Of a stretch of 64,000 nucleotides of DNA, positions 19,074 through 27,956 are shown piece after piece. Origin of the DNA: Chitinimonas sp. BJYL2 (lineage in GTDB: Bacteria > Pseudomonadota > Gammaproteobacteria > Burkholderiales > Chitinimonadaceae); the NCBI RefSeq assembly GCF_027257935.1, contig NZ_JANZKW010000001.1, positions 744,001 to 808,000 of the forward strand. Direction: 5' to 3'. The notes below the pieces were generated by a model. That model was not told the origin of the DNA, ran no database searches, and saw only the letters and a program-made list of their open reading frames with translations. The number at the start of each line of letters is the position of its first letter. Positions within the stretch are counted from its first letter, which is position 1. The position numbers and the translations under genes are program-made.

Positions 19074-19433
19074 TTAGCTATCGCGCTGCCGCTTGCTGTC
19101 GATGAACTCATCCATCCGCGAAAGCAGACGCCACCACTCGGTGTTGTCTTCGCGATAGACGCGGATTGCGCCGGCACGGACCAGGATCTTGCGCAGCTCG
19201 TTGTCCTCGAAGCCGCCCAGATGCTGGCGCAGCGTGTCGAAGGAGCGATCGGTGTAGCCCTTGTGGCTAAGGAAGTGGCGAGCGGTCTCCTCGGCCATGA
19301 ACTCGGTCTTGTGCTGCTCGCGCAGGGTCTGCAACTGATGTTGCAGTTGCTGGCGATTGAGCATGTAGCTGATCAGGCCGCCCACGGCGGAGCCGACCAC
19401 GGTGCCCGCCAGGGCATAGAGTGCGTCGTTCAT
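19074..19433 (-). CDS. Small membrane-anchored protein of unknown function
   Basis: This 119-aa product starts at the ATG at 19433, 7 bp after the DUF350 gene; an open extension to 19475 would overlap DUF350. One membrane segment (about 4-24, ALAGTVVGSAVGGLISYML) is followed by a Gln-rich coiled coil (RQQLQHQLQTLREQHKTEF) and a charged C-terminal part (about 50-115) that could fold as a small helical domain. I do not recognise the family. It lies in the middle of the polyamine operon, 62 bp before the spermidine synthase homologue. Confidence 0.75.
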   Translation of the reverse strand: MNDALYALAGTVVGSAVGGLISYMLNRQQLQHQLQTLREQHKTEFMAEETARHFLSHKGYTDRSFDTLRQHLGGFEDNELRKILVRAGAIRVYREDNTEWWRLLSRMDEFIDSKRQRDS

Positions 19434-19440
19434 GCCGCGC

Positions 19441-19653
19441 TCAATGAATGGCCGAAGCCACAATGATGGCCACACCCAGGCACATGGCAGCGACCACGGT
19501 GGCCAGCGCCTGGTTGCGCTCTTCGATCAGGTTCTTCCACAAGTCGTACGGGGTGATCTTGTCGATGATGATGAAGCTGAGCCAGAACACCGCCACACCC
19601 AGCAGCGAGTAAACCAGCGAGGCGAGAATGTAATCGAGTTTCAGGAGGTCCAT
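19441..19653 (-). CDS. DUF350 family membrane protein
   Basis: This 70-aa protein has two membrane segments (about 10-29 and 48-68) joined by the polar stretch DKITPYDLWKNLIEERNQAL, the layout of one DUF350 unit (the family of E. coli YjfL). A GGAG lies 7 nt before the ATG. DUF350 genes often sit beside DUF4178 and spermidine synthase-like genes, as here, but no biochemical role is established. Confidence 0.85.
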   Translation of the reverse strand: MDLLKLDYILASLVYSLLGVAVFWLSFIIIDKITPYDLWKNLIEERNQALATVVAAMCLGVAIIVASAIH

Positions 19654-19710
19654 GCTTGTCTCCAGTGCAAAGTCAGGATGCCAGTCGGCAGGGTGAGCGT
19701 GAACCCGCCC

Positions 19711-19857
19711 TCATTTGTGGTACAGCCGGCCTACGCCACCTGTACCGGCTTTTTCGCGCACCTCGTTGGCCGAACCGAAGGCCGGTTTGCCCAGATACTG
19801 CGCATAGCCGAACAGCGCCGTAGCCAAGGCCCCCAGAATCAGGAAAGTGCGGAACAT
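19711..19857 (-). CDS. 48-residue membrane peptide gene
   Basis: The ATG at 19857 shares one base with the stop of the DUF4178 gene (TGATG), typical of translational coupling, and the frame ends in TGA at 19711. The 48-aa product starts MFRTFLILGALATALFGYAQ, one membrane segment, and ends in a short Gly/Lys-rich tail (KAGTGGVGRLYHK). I do not recognise it. Coupling and position support a real gene; without a homology search the coding claim stays moderate. Confidence 0.65.
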   Translation of the reverse strand: MFRTFLILGALATALFGYAQYLGKPAFGSANEVREKAGTGGVGRLYHK

Positions 19858-21761
19858 CAGTCGTCATCTCCATCGTCGTCGCTGCCGCTGGGCGCGTAGT
19901 CGCTATCGGCCCAGCGTTGCTGTTCGAAGCTGGCTGCGCGCAGCCACACCCAGCACGGGAACAGCAGCAGAAAGCCCAGCAACAGCCAGTAATTGCGCCA
20001 GATCGGCACATCGCGCACCAACGTGATCCGGTCGCTGAGTCCGGCCTTGTGGGCTTCGGTTTCGGCGTCGATTTCCAGCAGATAGGTGCCGGCCGGCACA
20101 TCGGCCAGCAAGGCTTCGTCACTGGCGCTACCCTCGCTCCACGCGCCATCCGAATCATGGCCACGGTAGAAGCTGACTTCACGCCCCAGGCGGAAGCTTT
20201 CGCCGGTATCGCGATTGATCAGGTTCAGTTCCGTATACAGCCAGCGATTATCCACATCGGTTTCCTGACGGATCGCCAGATTGTGCCCGCCTTCGAGCAC
20301 GAAGGGCTCGCTCGTCATGCTGTGCTGCGGCTGCCCCATGGGCATGTCCAGCCGCCCCTGCCAGACGGTCTTGTTGGCCGCCGCGCCCACGGACACGAAC
20401 TGCACGACACCGGCAATGGCGGCAATGGCCAGATAAGCCAGCCAGTAAGGCGCGCTGGATTCGCGTGGCGAGGGCTGATTGGGTGCCACGCCTGTCGGTT
20501 CGGGCAGCGGCTTGGGTAGCTGGAATGCCTGCGCGACGACCGCATGCGGCACATACTCGGCCAGCGACCAACTCAGCTCGGTCTCGCTGCGCTCGGCCGA
20601 GAGCAGGTAGGGCGGCGACACATAATCGTCACAGCTCGCCTTGTCACCCACCTTGACCTGCCAGTTGAACTCACCGATCACTTGGGTGACTTCAGCCTGG
20701 CTACGCTGGTAATGCTTGTAGTCGCGGTCCAGAAAGCGGGCAACCGGCTGGGTGGCGGGCTTGATCGAGGGCAGGCGGGTAAGCGGTTTGGCAAAATTCC
20801 AGTGACCGTTGTATTCGGTCAGCCAGGCGTAACCGGCATCGGCCGCGTGCAGCAGGTATTCATCCCAGCTGTAGCGTATGCCCTCCACCGTGGTGGCGCG
20901 GCGCATGAAACCGATCACCGTATACGCGCGGCCCTGCAACTTGCCTTGGCTGCCTACGGGCAGCTTGGGTATGGCCAGCTTCTCGACGACACGGCTGAGT
21001 ATCTTGAGATTGGCGTCGTCGGGGTCGACCACGGCGCCGCAGTGAGCACAGCCGACGGCACGGATATCGGGACCACGTACCGACAGGGGGGCACCGCAAC
21101 TGCTGCACTTGAACGCCCGTGCCTCGGCGCGGGCGACCTTGGGTGTGTCGGTCGGTGCAGCAGGGTCCAGCAGTGTATCCAGCGTCACCGCTTCGCCGAT
21201 GTAGACCTTGGGCGGGTCTTCGCTGTAATCAAGGCTGGCAAAGCCGGCATCGGAGCGCAAATCCACCGCTGGCGCAGCGTAACCCGGTGCGGCACGGAAC
21301 GGCAGCTCGCCTTCGATGGCGACGCATTCGGCGGCTTCGATATTGGTCACCGTATACGGCTTGCCACCCAACTTGGCGGTCTGGCCGACGCTGAATTCGG
21401 TGATCGGCGGCAGCTGTGTCTTGAGCGTCTGCTCAAAAGTCACATAGCACAGCCCGGAGCCCTCGGACACCCAGCCCAGCCGGCCATCATCAAGCCGGGC
21501 ATACCATTCATTCCAGTAGCCCTGCGCATACTTGAGCTGCAAGCGGCCGATCAGCTCGAAACCCACACTGCCATAGCGGCCACGGAATCGTAACCTGAAG
21601 GGGCTACGATCCTCCGCGAGGGTGGCCATGGTGCCAAGGTTTTCCAGATCGGCATCGTGGCGCACCAGCGTGCTGCGACAAAAGCCGCACACGGCCATGA
21701 CCGAGGCGGCTGAATGGAATTCGACCTGGGCCCCGCAGGAGGGGCAGGCTGCAGCGTGCAT
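19857..21761 (-). CDS. DUF4178 protein with two zinc-ribbon motifs and two membrane segments
   Basis: This 634-aa protein is built from two similar halves. Each begins with a CxxC...CxxC zinc-ribbon-like motif (CPSCGAQ near residue 6 and CSSCGAP near 218) followed by a beta-rich DUF4178-like region containing a YxWxEYLL or WNEWYARL type stretch. Membrane segments follow at about 432-455 and 588-608, with a beta domain between them, and the tail is very acidic (SGSDDDGDDD). The function is unknown. It is the first gene of the polyamine operon and is coupled to the 48-aa peptide gene. Confidence 0.82.
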   Translation of the reverse strand: MHAAACPSCGAQVEFHSAASVMAVCGFCRSTLVRHDADLENLGTMATLAEDRSPFRLRFRGRYGSVGFELIGRLQLKYAQGYWNEWYARLDDGRLGWVSEGSGLCYVTFEQTLKTQLPPITEFSVGQTAKLGGKPYTVTNIEAAECVAIEGELPFRAAPGYAAPAVDLRSDAGFASLDYSEDPPKVYIGEAVTLDTLLDPAAPTDTPKVARAEARAFKCSSCGAPLSVRGPDIRAVGCAHCGAVVDPDDANLKILSRVVEKLAIPKLPVGSQGKLQGRAYTVIGFMRRATTVEGIRYSWDEYLLHAADAGYAWLTEYNGHWNFAKPLTRLPSIKPATQPVARFLDRDYKHYQRSQAEVTQVIGEFNWQVKVGDKASCDDYVSPPYLLSAERSETELSWSLAEYVPHAVVAQAFQLPKPLPEPTGVAPNQPSPRESSAPYWLAYLAIAAIAGVVQFVSVGAAANKTVWQGRLDMPMGQPQHSMTSEPFVLEGGHNLAIRQETDVDNRWLYTELNLINRDTGESFRLGREVSFYRGHDSDGAWSEGSASDEALLADVPAGTYLLEIDAETEAHKAGLSDRITLVRDVPIWRNYWLLLGFLLLFPCWVWLRAASFEQQRWADSDYAPSGSDDDGDDD

Positions 21762-22172
21762 GCAGGAGGCAATCAGGAGGTTGTGCAGGTCGCCGTACCG
21801 GGGGTTCGGCGTGTTGCGATGAGACTAGAGCATAGCCAGCCCCGCAGGCAAGACCACAGGATGCACACAATCGCGGCTATACCGCCACGCCGGGCGAACA
21901 ATACTGACGTGGCGCTTGAATTCGCGCCGCGAGGGCCGCACATTATCACCACAACCATGAGAAGCCCCCGCTCAGGACGCCAGCCCATCGCGTCGCTGTC
22001 ACAGGGGGCTCTGCTGACCAGAGGAAGTGGCATTGCCCACCCGGGTAGTCACCGTGGCCGGAACGTCCTGTTTCGCCGGGCGGTGAGCGAGGCCATCAAA
22101 TGTCGGCAGTCTGGGCCACCCGCCCGCATCAACGCACTCGCGTTTCCCCCTGCATGACCCGCCTGGATATCC
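21762..22172. other. Intergenic region with no convincing gene
   Basis: These 411 bp separate the DUF4178 gene from a small plus-strand frame. Open frames here lack a ribosome site and show no recognisable protein. The promoter of the polyamine operon should lie at the left end, but I see no clear -35/-10 pair. The only symmetrical element is AGCCCCC (21963-21969) facing GGGGGCT (22004-22010), too widely spaced to call. Confidence 0.5.
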
Positions 22173-22415
22173 ATGTCAGAAGACGAACACCGCCGCGCCG
22201 CTGAAGCCCTGTTCCTGCCCAAGGAAGACTGGCAGCGCTCCAACGTGACGCGTGAAACCGACACCGAAAAGAAGATCGCTCGCCTAAAAGCCTTGCGCGA
22301 GCTGCGTGATGCGGCTGAGGATCTGGCCAGCAGTCGCGGCATGGAGCTCGACGAGCTGCTGGACCTGTTTGCCACGCCGCCTGCGGACCAGCAGGACCCT
22401 GCTGCACCGCGCTGA
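22173..22415 (+). CDS. Small hypothetical protein
   Basis: This 80-aa highly charged, helix-rich protein runs from MSEDEHRRAAEALFLPKED to a proline-rich end. It has no signal peptide, membrane segment or known motif. The ribosome site is weak, so the coding call rests mainly on a plausible amino-acid composition and the absence of a better frame. It converges on the next gene. Confidence 0.5.
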   Translation: MSEDEHRRAAEALFLPKEDWQRSNVTRETDTEKKIARLKALRELRDAAEDLASSRGMELDELLDLFATPPADQQDPAAPR

Positions 22416-22435
22416 GGGTCCGGCCGCACTGGCTG

Positions 22436-22735
22436 TCACCCCGCCATCAGCACCGGTCGGCGTAGAAAGGTCGGGCGCTGCGCGGGTTTGTCATGCCATT
22501 GCGGGGCGAGCAAGTTGCGCACCGCCTTGTCCAGGCACTGCTGGGCGTAGTCCGAGGCGATATCCCCGCCGGCCAGCAAGCCGGGCACATTCAAGAGACT
22601 ATCGATGAGTTCGGTCGCGAGCCTGTCGCGCACCGTACCAGGCGCCTCGATGACATGCTGGCGCAGCTGGGTCAGGGCCTCTTCCAGTATGCGGGCCGCA
22701 TCGTGGGCATCGTAATGGCGGGTGCAGGTGGACAT
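22436..22735 (-). CDS. Small hypothetical protein
   Basis: This 99-aa protein has a helical body (AARILEEALTQLRQHVIEA, then LATELIDSLLNVPGLLAGG) and no membrane segment. A strong AAAGGAG stands 7 nt before its ATG, which supports translation. I do not recognise the family. It is monocistronic and convergent with the preceding small gene. Confidence 0.65.
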   Translation of the reverse strand: MSTCTRHYDAHDAARILEEALTQLRQHVIEAPGTVRDRLATELIDSLLNVPGLLAGGDIASDYAQQCLDKAVRNLLAPQWHDKPAQRPTFLRRPVLMAG

Positions 22736-22999
22736 CGGTCACTCCTTTGATTGGCAAACGATGTGTGTCCTTGCACGGGTCGTGCCACCCCGGCGATTTG
22801 CGCCAGCACGTTGATTCAATCAGATCAATCCACCCGCGCCGGCAAACCCGGCCCCGGTGCGCGCGCAATCACGGTGCGGCCATGCCGGCGCATGCACCGT
22901 CATGGCCCAGACCTTCACCACCTTTGCCGGCCCGCGCCGCCACAAAAGCGGCACAGGCCCTAAAATGGCGGCCTGCTCCACTCCCAGCCCGCACCCACC

Positions 23000-24241
23000 A
23001 TGTCCGATCCCGTTGCAGTGCAAGTTGCCGTCATTGGCGGAGGTCCGGCTGGCCTGATGGCTGCCGAGGTCTTGAGTCAGGCAGGCATGCAGGTGGATGT
23101 CTATGACGCCATGCCCTCGCTGGGCAGGAAGTTCCTGCTCGCGGGCATAGGTGGGCTCAACATCACCCACAGCGAGCCCTATCCCGCTTTCTGCAGTCGT
23201 TTCGGTGATCGGCAAGCACAGCTGCAGGCGCTGCTGGACCGGTTTCCGCCCGATGCCCTGCGTGCCTGGGTACACGGTCTGGGCATCGATACCTTTGTCG
23301 GCAGCTCGGGGCGCGTCTTTCCTACCCAGATGAAGGCGGCGCCACTGCTGCGCGCCTGGCTGCACCGGCTGCGCAGCGCCGGGGTGCGCCTGCATGTACG
23401 GCACCGTTGGCTGGGCTGGGATGCGGACGGGACATTACGGCTCAGCAGTCCCGACGGCGACATCCGCATCCGCCCACAGGCTACGGTCCTGGCGCTGGGT
23501 GGTGCCAGCTGGCCCAAGCTGGGTTCCGATGGTGCCTGGCTGCCTTGGCTGCAAGCGCGCGGGGTGACCATTGCACCGTTGCAAAGCGCCAATTGCGGCT
23601 TCGAGCGGGCGTGGAGTGCGCATCTCCGGGAGAAATTCGCTGGTGCACCGCTCAAGTCGGTGGTGCTCGCGTTCACCGATCATCAAGGCCGTACCGAACG
23701 GCGTCATGGCGAGATGGTTATCAGCGCCGAGGGCGTCGAAGGCAGCCTGATCTATGCGTTCTCGCAGCGCCTGCGTGAGCAGATCAACGCCCATGGCAGC
23801 GCTACCTTCACGCTGGATCTGGTGCCGGGCAAGGATGCCGACCGCGTATTGGCGGAGGTAAGCCATCCGCGCGGATCACGCTCCTTGTCGAGCCATCTGC
23901 AAAGTCGTCTGGGGATTGGGGGCGTGAAGGTGGCGCTGCTGCATGAGTTGCTCAGCAAGGCCACGCTGGCAGATCCGGCCGCGCTGGCCTGTGCGATCAA
24001 GGCACTGCCGATCACCGTGCACGCGCCGCGCCCGCTCGCCGAGGCCATCAGTACGGCGGGTGGGGTGGGGTTCGAGAATCTGGATGCGCAGCTGATGCTG
24101 ACCCGCCTGCCGGGTACCTTTGTGGCAGGCGAGATGCTCGACTGGGAAGCCCCCACCGGCGGATACCTGCTCAATGCCTGTCTGGCGACGGGCCTGTGCG
24201 CCGGCCGGGGTGCGCGCGACTGGCTCGCACAGCACCCCTAG
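23000..24241 (+). CDS. FAD-dependent flavoprotein of the PP_4765/HI0933 type
   Basis: This 413-aa protein begins with a dinucleotide-binding site, VAVIGGGPAGLMAAEVLSQ, followed by the family hallmark GRKFLLAGIGGLNITHSE and, at the C-terminus, GTFVAGEMLDWEAPTGGY and LLNACLATG, which complete FAD binding. This matches the BaiN/HI0933-like oxidoreductases, in particular the PP_4765-type subgroup, whose substrate is unknown. It is a single gene; its stop lies 11 bp from the convergent cusF-like gene. Confidence 0.88.
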   Translation: MSDPVAVQVAVIGGGPAGLMAAEVLSQAGMQVDVYDAMPSLGRKFLLAGIGGLNITHSEPYPAFCSRFGDRQAQLQALLDRFPPDALRAWVHGLGIDTFVGSSGRVFPTQMKAAPLLRAWLHRLRSAGVRLHVRHRWLGWDADGTLRLSSPDGDIRIRPQATVLALGGASWPKLGSDGAWLPWLQARGVTIAPLQSANCGFERAWSAHLREKFAGAPLKSVVLAFTDHQGRTERRHGEMVISAEGVEGSLIYAFSQRLREQINAHGSATFTLDLVPGKDADRVLAEVSHPRGSRSLSSHLQSRLGIGGVKVALLHELLSKATLADPAALACAIKALPITVHAPRPLAEAISTAGGVGFENLDAQLMLTRLPGTFVAGEMLDWEAPTGGYLLNACLATGLCAGRGARDWLAQHP

Positions 24242-24252
24242 GCGTACCGGGC

Positions 24253-24573
24253 TTACTGGGCGACCTGGATCGACATCACGGTATAGCCCTCGGGCAGCTT
24301 CTCGGCATGGAAGCGGACTTTGTCGCCCACCTTCACCTGGGTCAGCAGGGCGGGGTCCTTGACCTTGAAGACCATGGTCATGGGCGGCATACCCAGATTG
24401 GGCAGGTCGCTGTGTTTGAGGGTGATCTTTTGCTGCGCCAGATCGATCTTGCGAACCTCGCCTTCCGCCAGCGCCTGCGCTGTGGTGGCACTGGCCGTGG
24501 CCGCATCATCGGCGGCGGCAAAGGCAGGGCTGCTTACGATCAGCAGGGCACTCATCAGAACGGGTTTGAACAT
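24253..24573 (-). CDS. cusF: CusF-like periplasmic copper-binding protein
   Basis: This 106-aa protein has a signal peptide ending near AFAAAD and a single CusF-type OB-fold domain. The copper site reads LKHSDLPNLGMPPMTMVF: the histidine and both MTM methionines are kept, while the tryptophan that caps copper in E. coli CusF is replaced by methionine, a frequent variant. It would carry Cu(I) or Ag(I) in the periplasm. It is the last gene of the copper operon, 27 bp after the cupredoxin, with an AAGGAG ribosome site. Confidence 0.88.
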   Translation of the reverse strand: MFKPVLMSALLIVSSPAFAAADDAATASATTAQALAEGEVRKIDLAQQKITLKHSDLPNLGMPPMTMVFKVKDPALLTQVKVGDKVRFHAEKLPEGYTVMSIQVAQ

Positions 24574-24600
24574 GGGAAGCTCCTTGAAAGCACAGGTTGA

Positions 24601-25098
24601 TCAGGGTTGGGCGGCGACCACCCGGATGCGGCCCACCATGCCGGCTTCGAAGTGACCGGGTAGCAGGCAGCCAAACAGGAACTCGCCGGGCTGGTTGAAC
24701 TGCCAGATGATTTCTTGCTGCTTGGCGGGCGGGACATGCGCCATATAGGGCTCGTCATGTTCCATATCCGGGAATTTTTTCATGACTTCGGCGTGCTCCC
24801 TGAGCTTGGGTTCGGAGCCCAGCACCAGCTCATGCATGAGCTTGCCTTTGTTGGTGAGGACAAGCCGCAGGGTCTCGCCTTGTTTCACGGTCAGCTTGTC
24901 GGGGCTGTAGCGCATCGCATCGGTCATGCTGATGTGGACGGTGCGGCTGACCCTGGCGGGGTCACCCTCGCGACCGAACTCGTGCTGCTCGCCAGAAATG
25001 GCCTTCTTCATTGTCTGGCCATGCGCCTTGTCGCCGTGCGCCCAAGCGGGTGCGTGCAAGAGTGTCGTGGCGAGCAGGATCGCGGGCAGGGTTTTCAT
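24601..25098 (-). CDS. Periplasmic cupredoxin-domain copper protein
   Basis: The 165-aa product has a signal peptide ending at AWAHG and a plastocyanin/azurin-like fold at about 50-163. The type 1 copper ligands are visible as the histidine of KLMHELVLG and the Cys-His-Met set in FGCLLPGHFEAGM. The mature N-terminus is rich in His and Lys (HGDKAHGQTMKK). Similar proteins (CopI-like) contribute to copper tolerance. It sits 53 bp after the multicopper oxidase and 27 bp before cusF. Confidence 0.9.
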   Translation of the reverse strand: MKTLPAILLATTLLHAPAWAHGDKAHGQTMKKAISGEQHEFGREGDPARVSRTVHISMTDAMRYSPDKLTVKQGETLRLVLTNKGKLMHELVLGSEPKLREHAEVMKKFPDMEHDEPYMAHVPPAKQQEIIWQFNQPGEFLFGCLLPGHFEAGMVGRIRVVAAQP

Positions 25099-25151
25099 GG
25101 TTGCTCCAAGGGAATCGGGTTATGGGGCCAAGCACAACGCCCGGTGTGTGC

Positions 25152-26522
25152 TCAATGGCCGCTATGGCCATTGGGTTTGATGACGGTCACGGTTTTTTCA
25201 TCCGCCGCCGGTGCCGGAGCACGGGTGGGTTCGGCCAGTTCGCCGGTCCACTCGTAAGCCACGGTGCCTTTGGGGTACTGGTACGGGCCCGGGTCCTTGT
25301 AGTCGCCGGTTTTTTGGTTGTCGCGCACCTTGAAGGTGGTGAACATGCCGCCCATCTCGATCGGCCCGAACTGGCCCATGCCGGTCATCATGGGCAGGGT
25401 ATTGTCGGGCAGCGGCATTTCCATCTCGCCCATATCGGCCATGCCGCGCTCGCCCATCACCATATAGTCAGGCACCAGTTTCTGGATCTTCTCCACAATG
25501 CCACGATGGTCCACGCCGATCATGTTGGGCACATCGTGCCCCATGGCGTTCATGGTGTGGTGCGACTTGTGGCAATGGAATGCCCAGTCACCGGGCCGGT
25601 TGGCCACGAACTCGATGGCCCGCATCTGCCCCACCGCCACATCGGTGGTCACCTCCGGCCAACGGGCCGACTTGGGTACCCAGCCCCCATCCGTACAGGT
25701 CACTTCAAAGTCCACACCATGCAGGTGGATGGGGTGATTGGTCATCGTCAGATTGCCAATCCGGATACGTACCCGCTCATTGGTGCGCGCCACCAGCGTA
25801 TCGATGCCGGGAAAGGCGCGGCTGTTCCAGGTCCAGAGATTGAAGTCGGTCATGGTATTGACCCGGGGCGTGTAGCTGCCGGGGTCGATATCGTAGGCGT
25901 TGATCAGGAAAACATAGTCGCGATCCACCCGCATGAACGCCGGATTCTTGGGATGTACAACCAGAAAGCCCATCATGCCCATCGCCATCTGCGTCATTTC
26001 GTCCGCATGCGGGTGGTACATGAAAGTGCCGGACTTGGTCATTTCGAATTCATAGACAAAGGTCTTGCCCGGTTTGATCTGTGGTTGGTTCAGGCCGCCT
26101 ACGCCATCCATGCCGTTGGGTAGCAAGATGCCATGCCAGTGCACGGTGGTGTGTTCCGGCAGTTTGTTGGTGACAAAAATGCGGACCTTGTCCCCTTCCA
26201 CGCATTCGATGGTCGGACCAGGGCTCTGGCCGTTGTAGCCCCAGAGGTTGGCCTTCATGCCCGGTGCGATTTCGCGCACTACCGGCTCGGCCACCAGATG
26301 GAATTCCTTCCAGCCGTTCTTCATGCGCCAAGGCAGGGTCCAGCCATTGAGCGTGACCACAGGGTTGTAGGGGCGACCGCTCGTGGGTTGCAGCGGGGGC
26401 TGCATGGTAGGGCTGGTTTGAATGGCAGCCTCTGGCAGGCTGGCTGCGCCAACCCGCGATACGGTGGCGGCGCCCAGCAAGCCAGCGGCGGCACCGTGCA
26501 GGAAATCGCGTCGATTCGTCAT
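25152..26522 (-). CDS. Multicopper oxidase (copper-resistance type)
   Basis: This 456-aa enzyme has a Tat signal (MTNRRDFLHGAAAGLLG) consistent with export of a folded cuproprotein. The four copper-binding blocks are TTVHWHGI, MYHPHADEM, HPIHLHGVDFEV and FHCHKSHHTMNAMGH; the last holds the type 1 ligands including the axial Met. Methionine and histidine are abundant around 340-400 (for example MGEMEMPLPDNTLPMMTGMG), as in CopA/CueO-like Cu(I) oxidases. It would oxidise periplasmic Cu(I) to less toxic Cu(II). It lies 18 bp after the TolC-like gene in the copper operon. Confidence 0.93.
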   Translation of the reverse strand: MTNRRDFLHGAAAGLLGAATVSRVGAASLPEAAIQTSPTMQPPLQPTSGRPYNPVVTLNGWTLPWRMKNGWKEFHLVAEPVVREIAPGMKANLWGYNGQSPGPTIECVEGDKVRIFVTNKLPEHTTVHWHGILLPNGMDGVGGLNQPQIKPGKTFVYEFEMTKSGTFMYHPHADEMTQMAMGMMGFLVVHPKNPAFMRVDRDYVFLINAYDIDPGSYTPRVNTMTDFNLWTWNSRAFPGIDTLVARTNERVRIRIGNLTMTNHPIHLHGVDFEVTCTDGGWVPKSARWPEVTTDVAVGQMRAIEFVANRPGDWAFHCHKSHHTMNAMGHDVPNMIGVDHRGIVEKIQKLVPDYMVMGERGMADMGEMEMPLPDNTLPMMTGMGQFGPIEMGGMFTTFKVRDNQKTGDYKDPGPYQYPKGTVAYEWTGELAEPTRAPAPAADEKTVTVIKPNGHSGH

Positions 26523-26540
26523 GGGGCTTTCTCTCTTGGC

Positions 26541-27956
26541 TCAGTGTCCGGCAGCGGCCGGGGTGGGCGATGCAGCCAGTTCCATGCTGCCGGCGGCCGG
26601 CGGACTGCCTGCCGTGATGGCCATCTCCAGGTCGGCATCGGCCTCCCAGAATGCTTTGAGCGCCGCCAGATAGGCATTCACGCTGCCCACCTGCTCACGG
26701 GCATCGGCCAGCAACTCGAAAACGCCGATCAGCATGCCGTTGTAGCGCAGTACATTTTCCTCGGCGATTGCCTTGCGCAGCGGCACCACCTGATCGCGGT
26801 AGTGCCGGGCCAGATCGTAATGCGTGCGATAGCCGTGATAGCTGCTACGCAGCTCTGACTCGGCCCGGATACCGATATCGGCGGCCTTGTTCACCGCACC
26901 CAGATAGATCGCCTCGGCCCGTGCGACCTTGGCGTCACCCCAGTCGAACAGCGGAATCTGCAGCTCCAGCTCATAACCCCGGGCACGATGCCCCTCGTTG
27001 CTGTCGCTGCGCAGATAAGACACCTCCAGCGCGTTGACCAGCCGTGTGGCGCGGCTCAGTCCCAGCGATCGCGCGAGGGCATCGAGTTCAAACCGGGCCA
27101 TCTGCAGATCATGCCGTAGCGATACGGCTGCCTGGACCGAACCTGCAAAGGGCTTGGGTGCCACCGGCAAATCGGGCAGGCGCTCGGGCAAGACCAGCGC
27201 GGCAGCTTCCTGACCCGACAGACCCAGCAGCCGTGTCAGCGCCTCACGCGCCACCACGCTGGCCTGACGGGCGCGCGCCAGTTGCGCACTGGCATCGGCG
27301 TAATACGCCTGCTCGCGGGTGTAAGCCAAGCGACTGAAATTGCCGGCCTCCAGCATGCGCTTGGCCAGCATGGCGCTGGCCTCCGCCGCCTCGTTGACAT
27401 CGGCCAGATACTGCTCGGACTGCCTGGTGGCCACGGCATTGACCCAAGCCTTGCGGGTATCGAGCGCAAGCCGGGTGATGTCGCTGGCTGCCTGCAGCTT
27501 GGCGCGATCCAGCTGCTGGCTCGCCATGCCCTGCCGCCAGGGAATGAACAGCACACCGAGCAAATCGATCTTGAAGGCGCGCTCATACTCGACTTCATCA
27601 CCACTGCGGACGCGTGCAAAAGAGAAGGTCGGGTTTTCAATCCGGCCAGCCTGTGCCAGCTCGGCCTGCGCCACGCCCAGCCCGGCCAGGCTGATCTGGA
27701 CACTGCGATTATTGAGCATGGCCAGTTTCACCGCCGCTGCCGCGTCCACCGGCTTGGCGAGCAGCTCGCGCACGGCCGCCTGCCGCGCCGCCTGGCCCTC
27801 GGCATCGCTGACCAGCCGTAGTGGCATCCCGGTTTGCGCCTGGGTCAGCTGGCTGACCGCATCGATCGATCCCGCGGGATTGCTGGATGCGCAAGCAGCC
27901 AGCACCATCAGCAGCGCCCCCGCCAGCCCCAGCCGCTTGAAATGTAGAGGCATCAT
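26541..27956 (-). CDS. TolC-family outer membrane efflux lipoprotein
   Basis: This 471-aa protein begins with a lipoprotein signal (hydrophobic core then LMVLAACASS, lipidated Cys near residue 22). The body has the long coiled-coil helices of TolC/CusC proteins, with two repeats (about 60-250 and 260-450) rich in Ala and Leu (for example SASQLARARQASVVAREAL-type segments). It should form a trimeric outer-membrane channel. Its ATG overlaps the stop of the His-rich gene by 4 bp. No RND pump or membrane-fusion partner is encoded nearby, so its export partner is not in the window. Confidence 0.9.
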   Translation of the reverse strand: MMPLHFKRLGLAGALLMVLAACASSNPAGSIDAVSQLTQAQTGMPLRLVSDAEGQAARQAAVRELLAKPVDAAAAVKLAMLNNRSVQISLAGLGVAQAELAQAGRIENPTFSFARVRSGDEVEYERAFKIDLLGVLFIPWRQGMASQQLDRAKLQAASDITRLALDTRKAWVNAVATRQSEQYLADVNEAAEASAMLAKRMLEAGNFSRLAYTREQAYYADASAQLARARQASVVAREALTRLLGLSGQEAAALVLPERLPDLPVAPKPFAGSVQAAVSLRHDLQMARFELDALARSLGLSRATRLVNALEVSYLRSDSNEGHRARGYELELQIPLFDWGDAKVARAEAIYLGAVNKAADIGIRAESELRSSYHGYRTHYDLARHYRDQVVPLRKAIAEENVLRYNGMLIGVFELLADAREQVGSVNAYLAALKAFWEADADLEMAITAGSPPAAGSMELAASPTPAAAGH

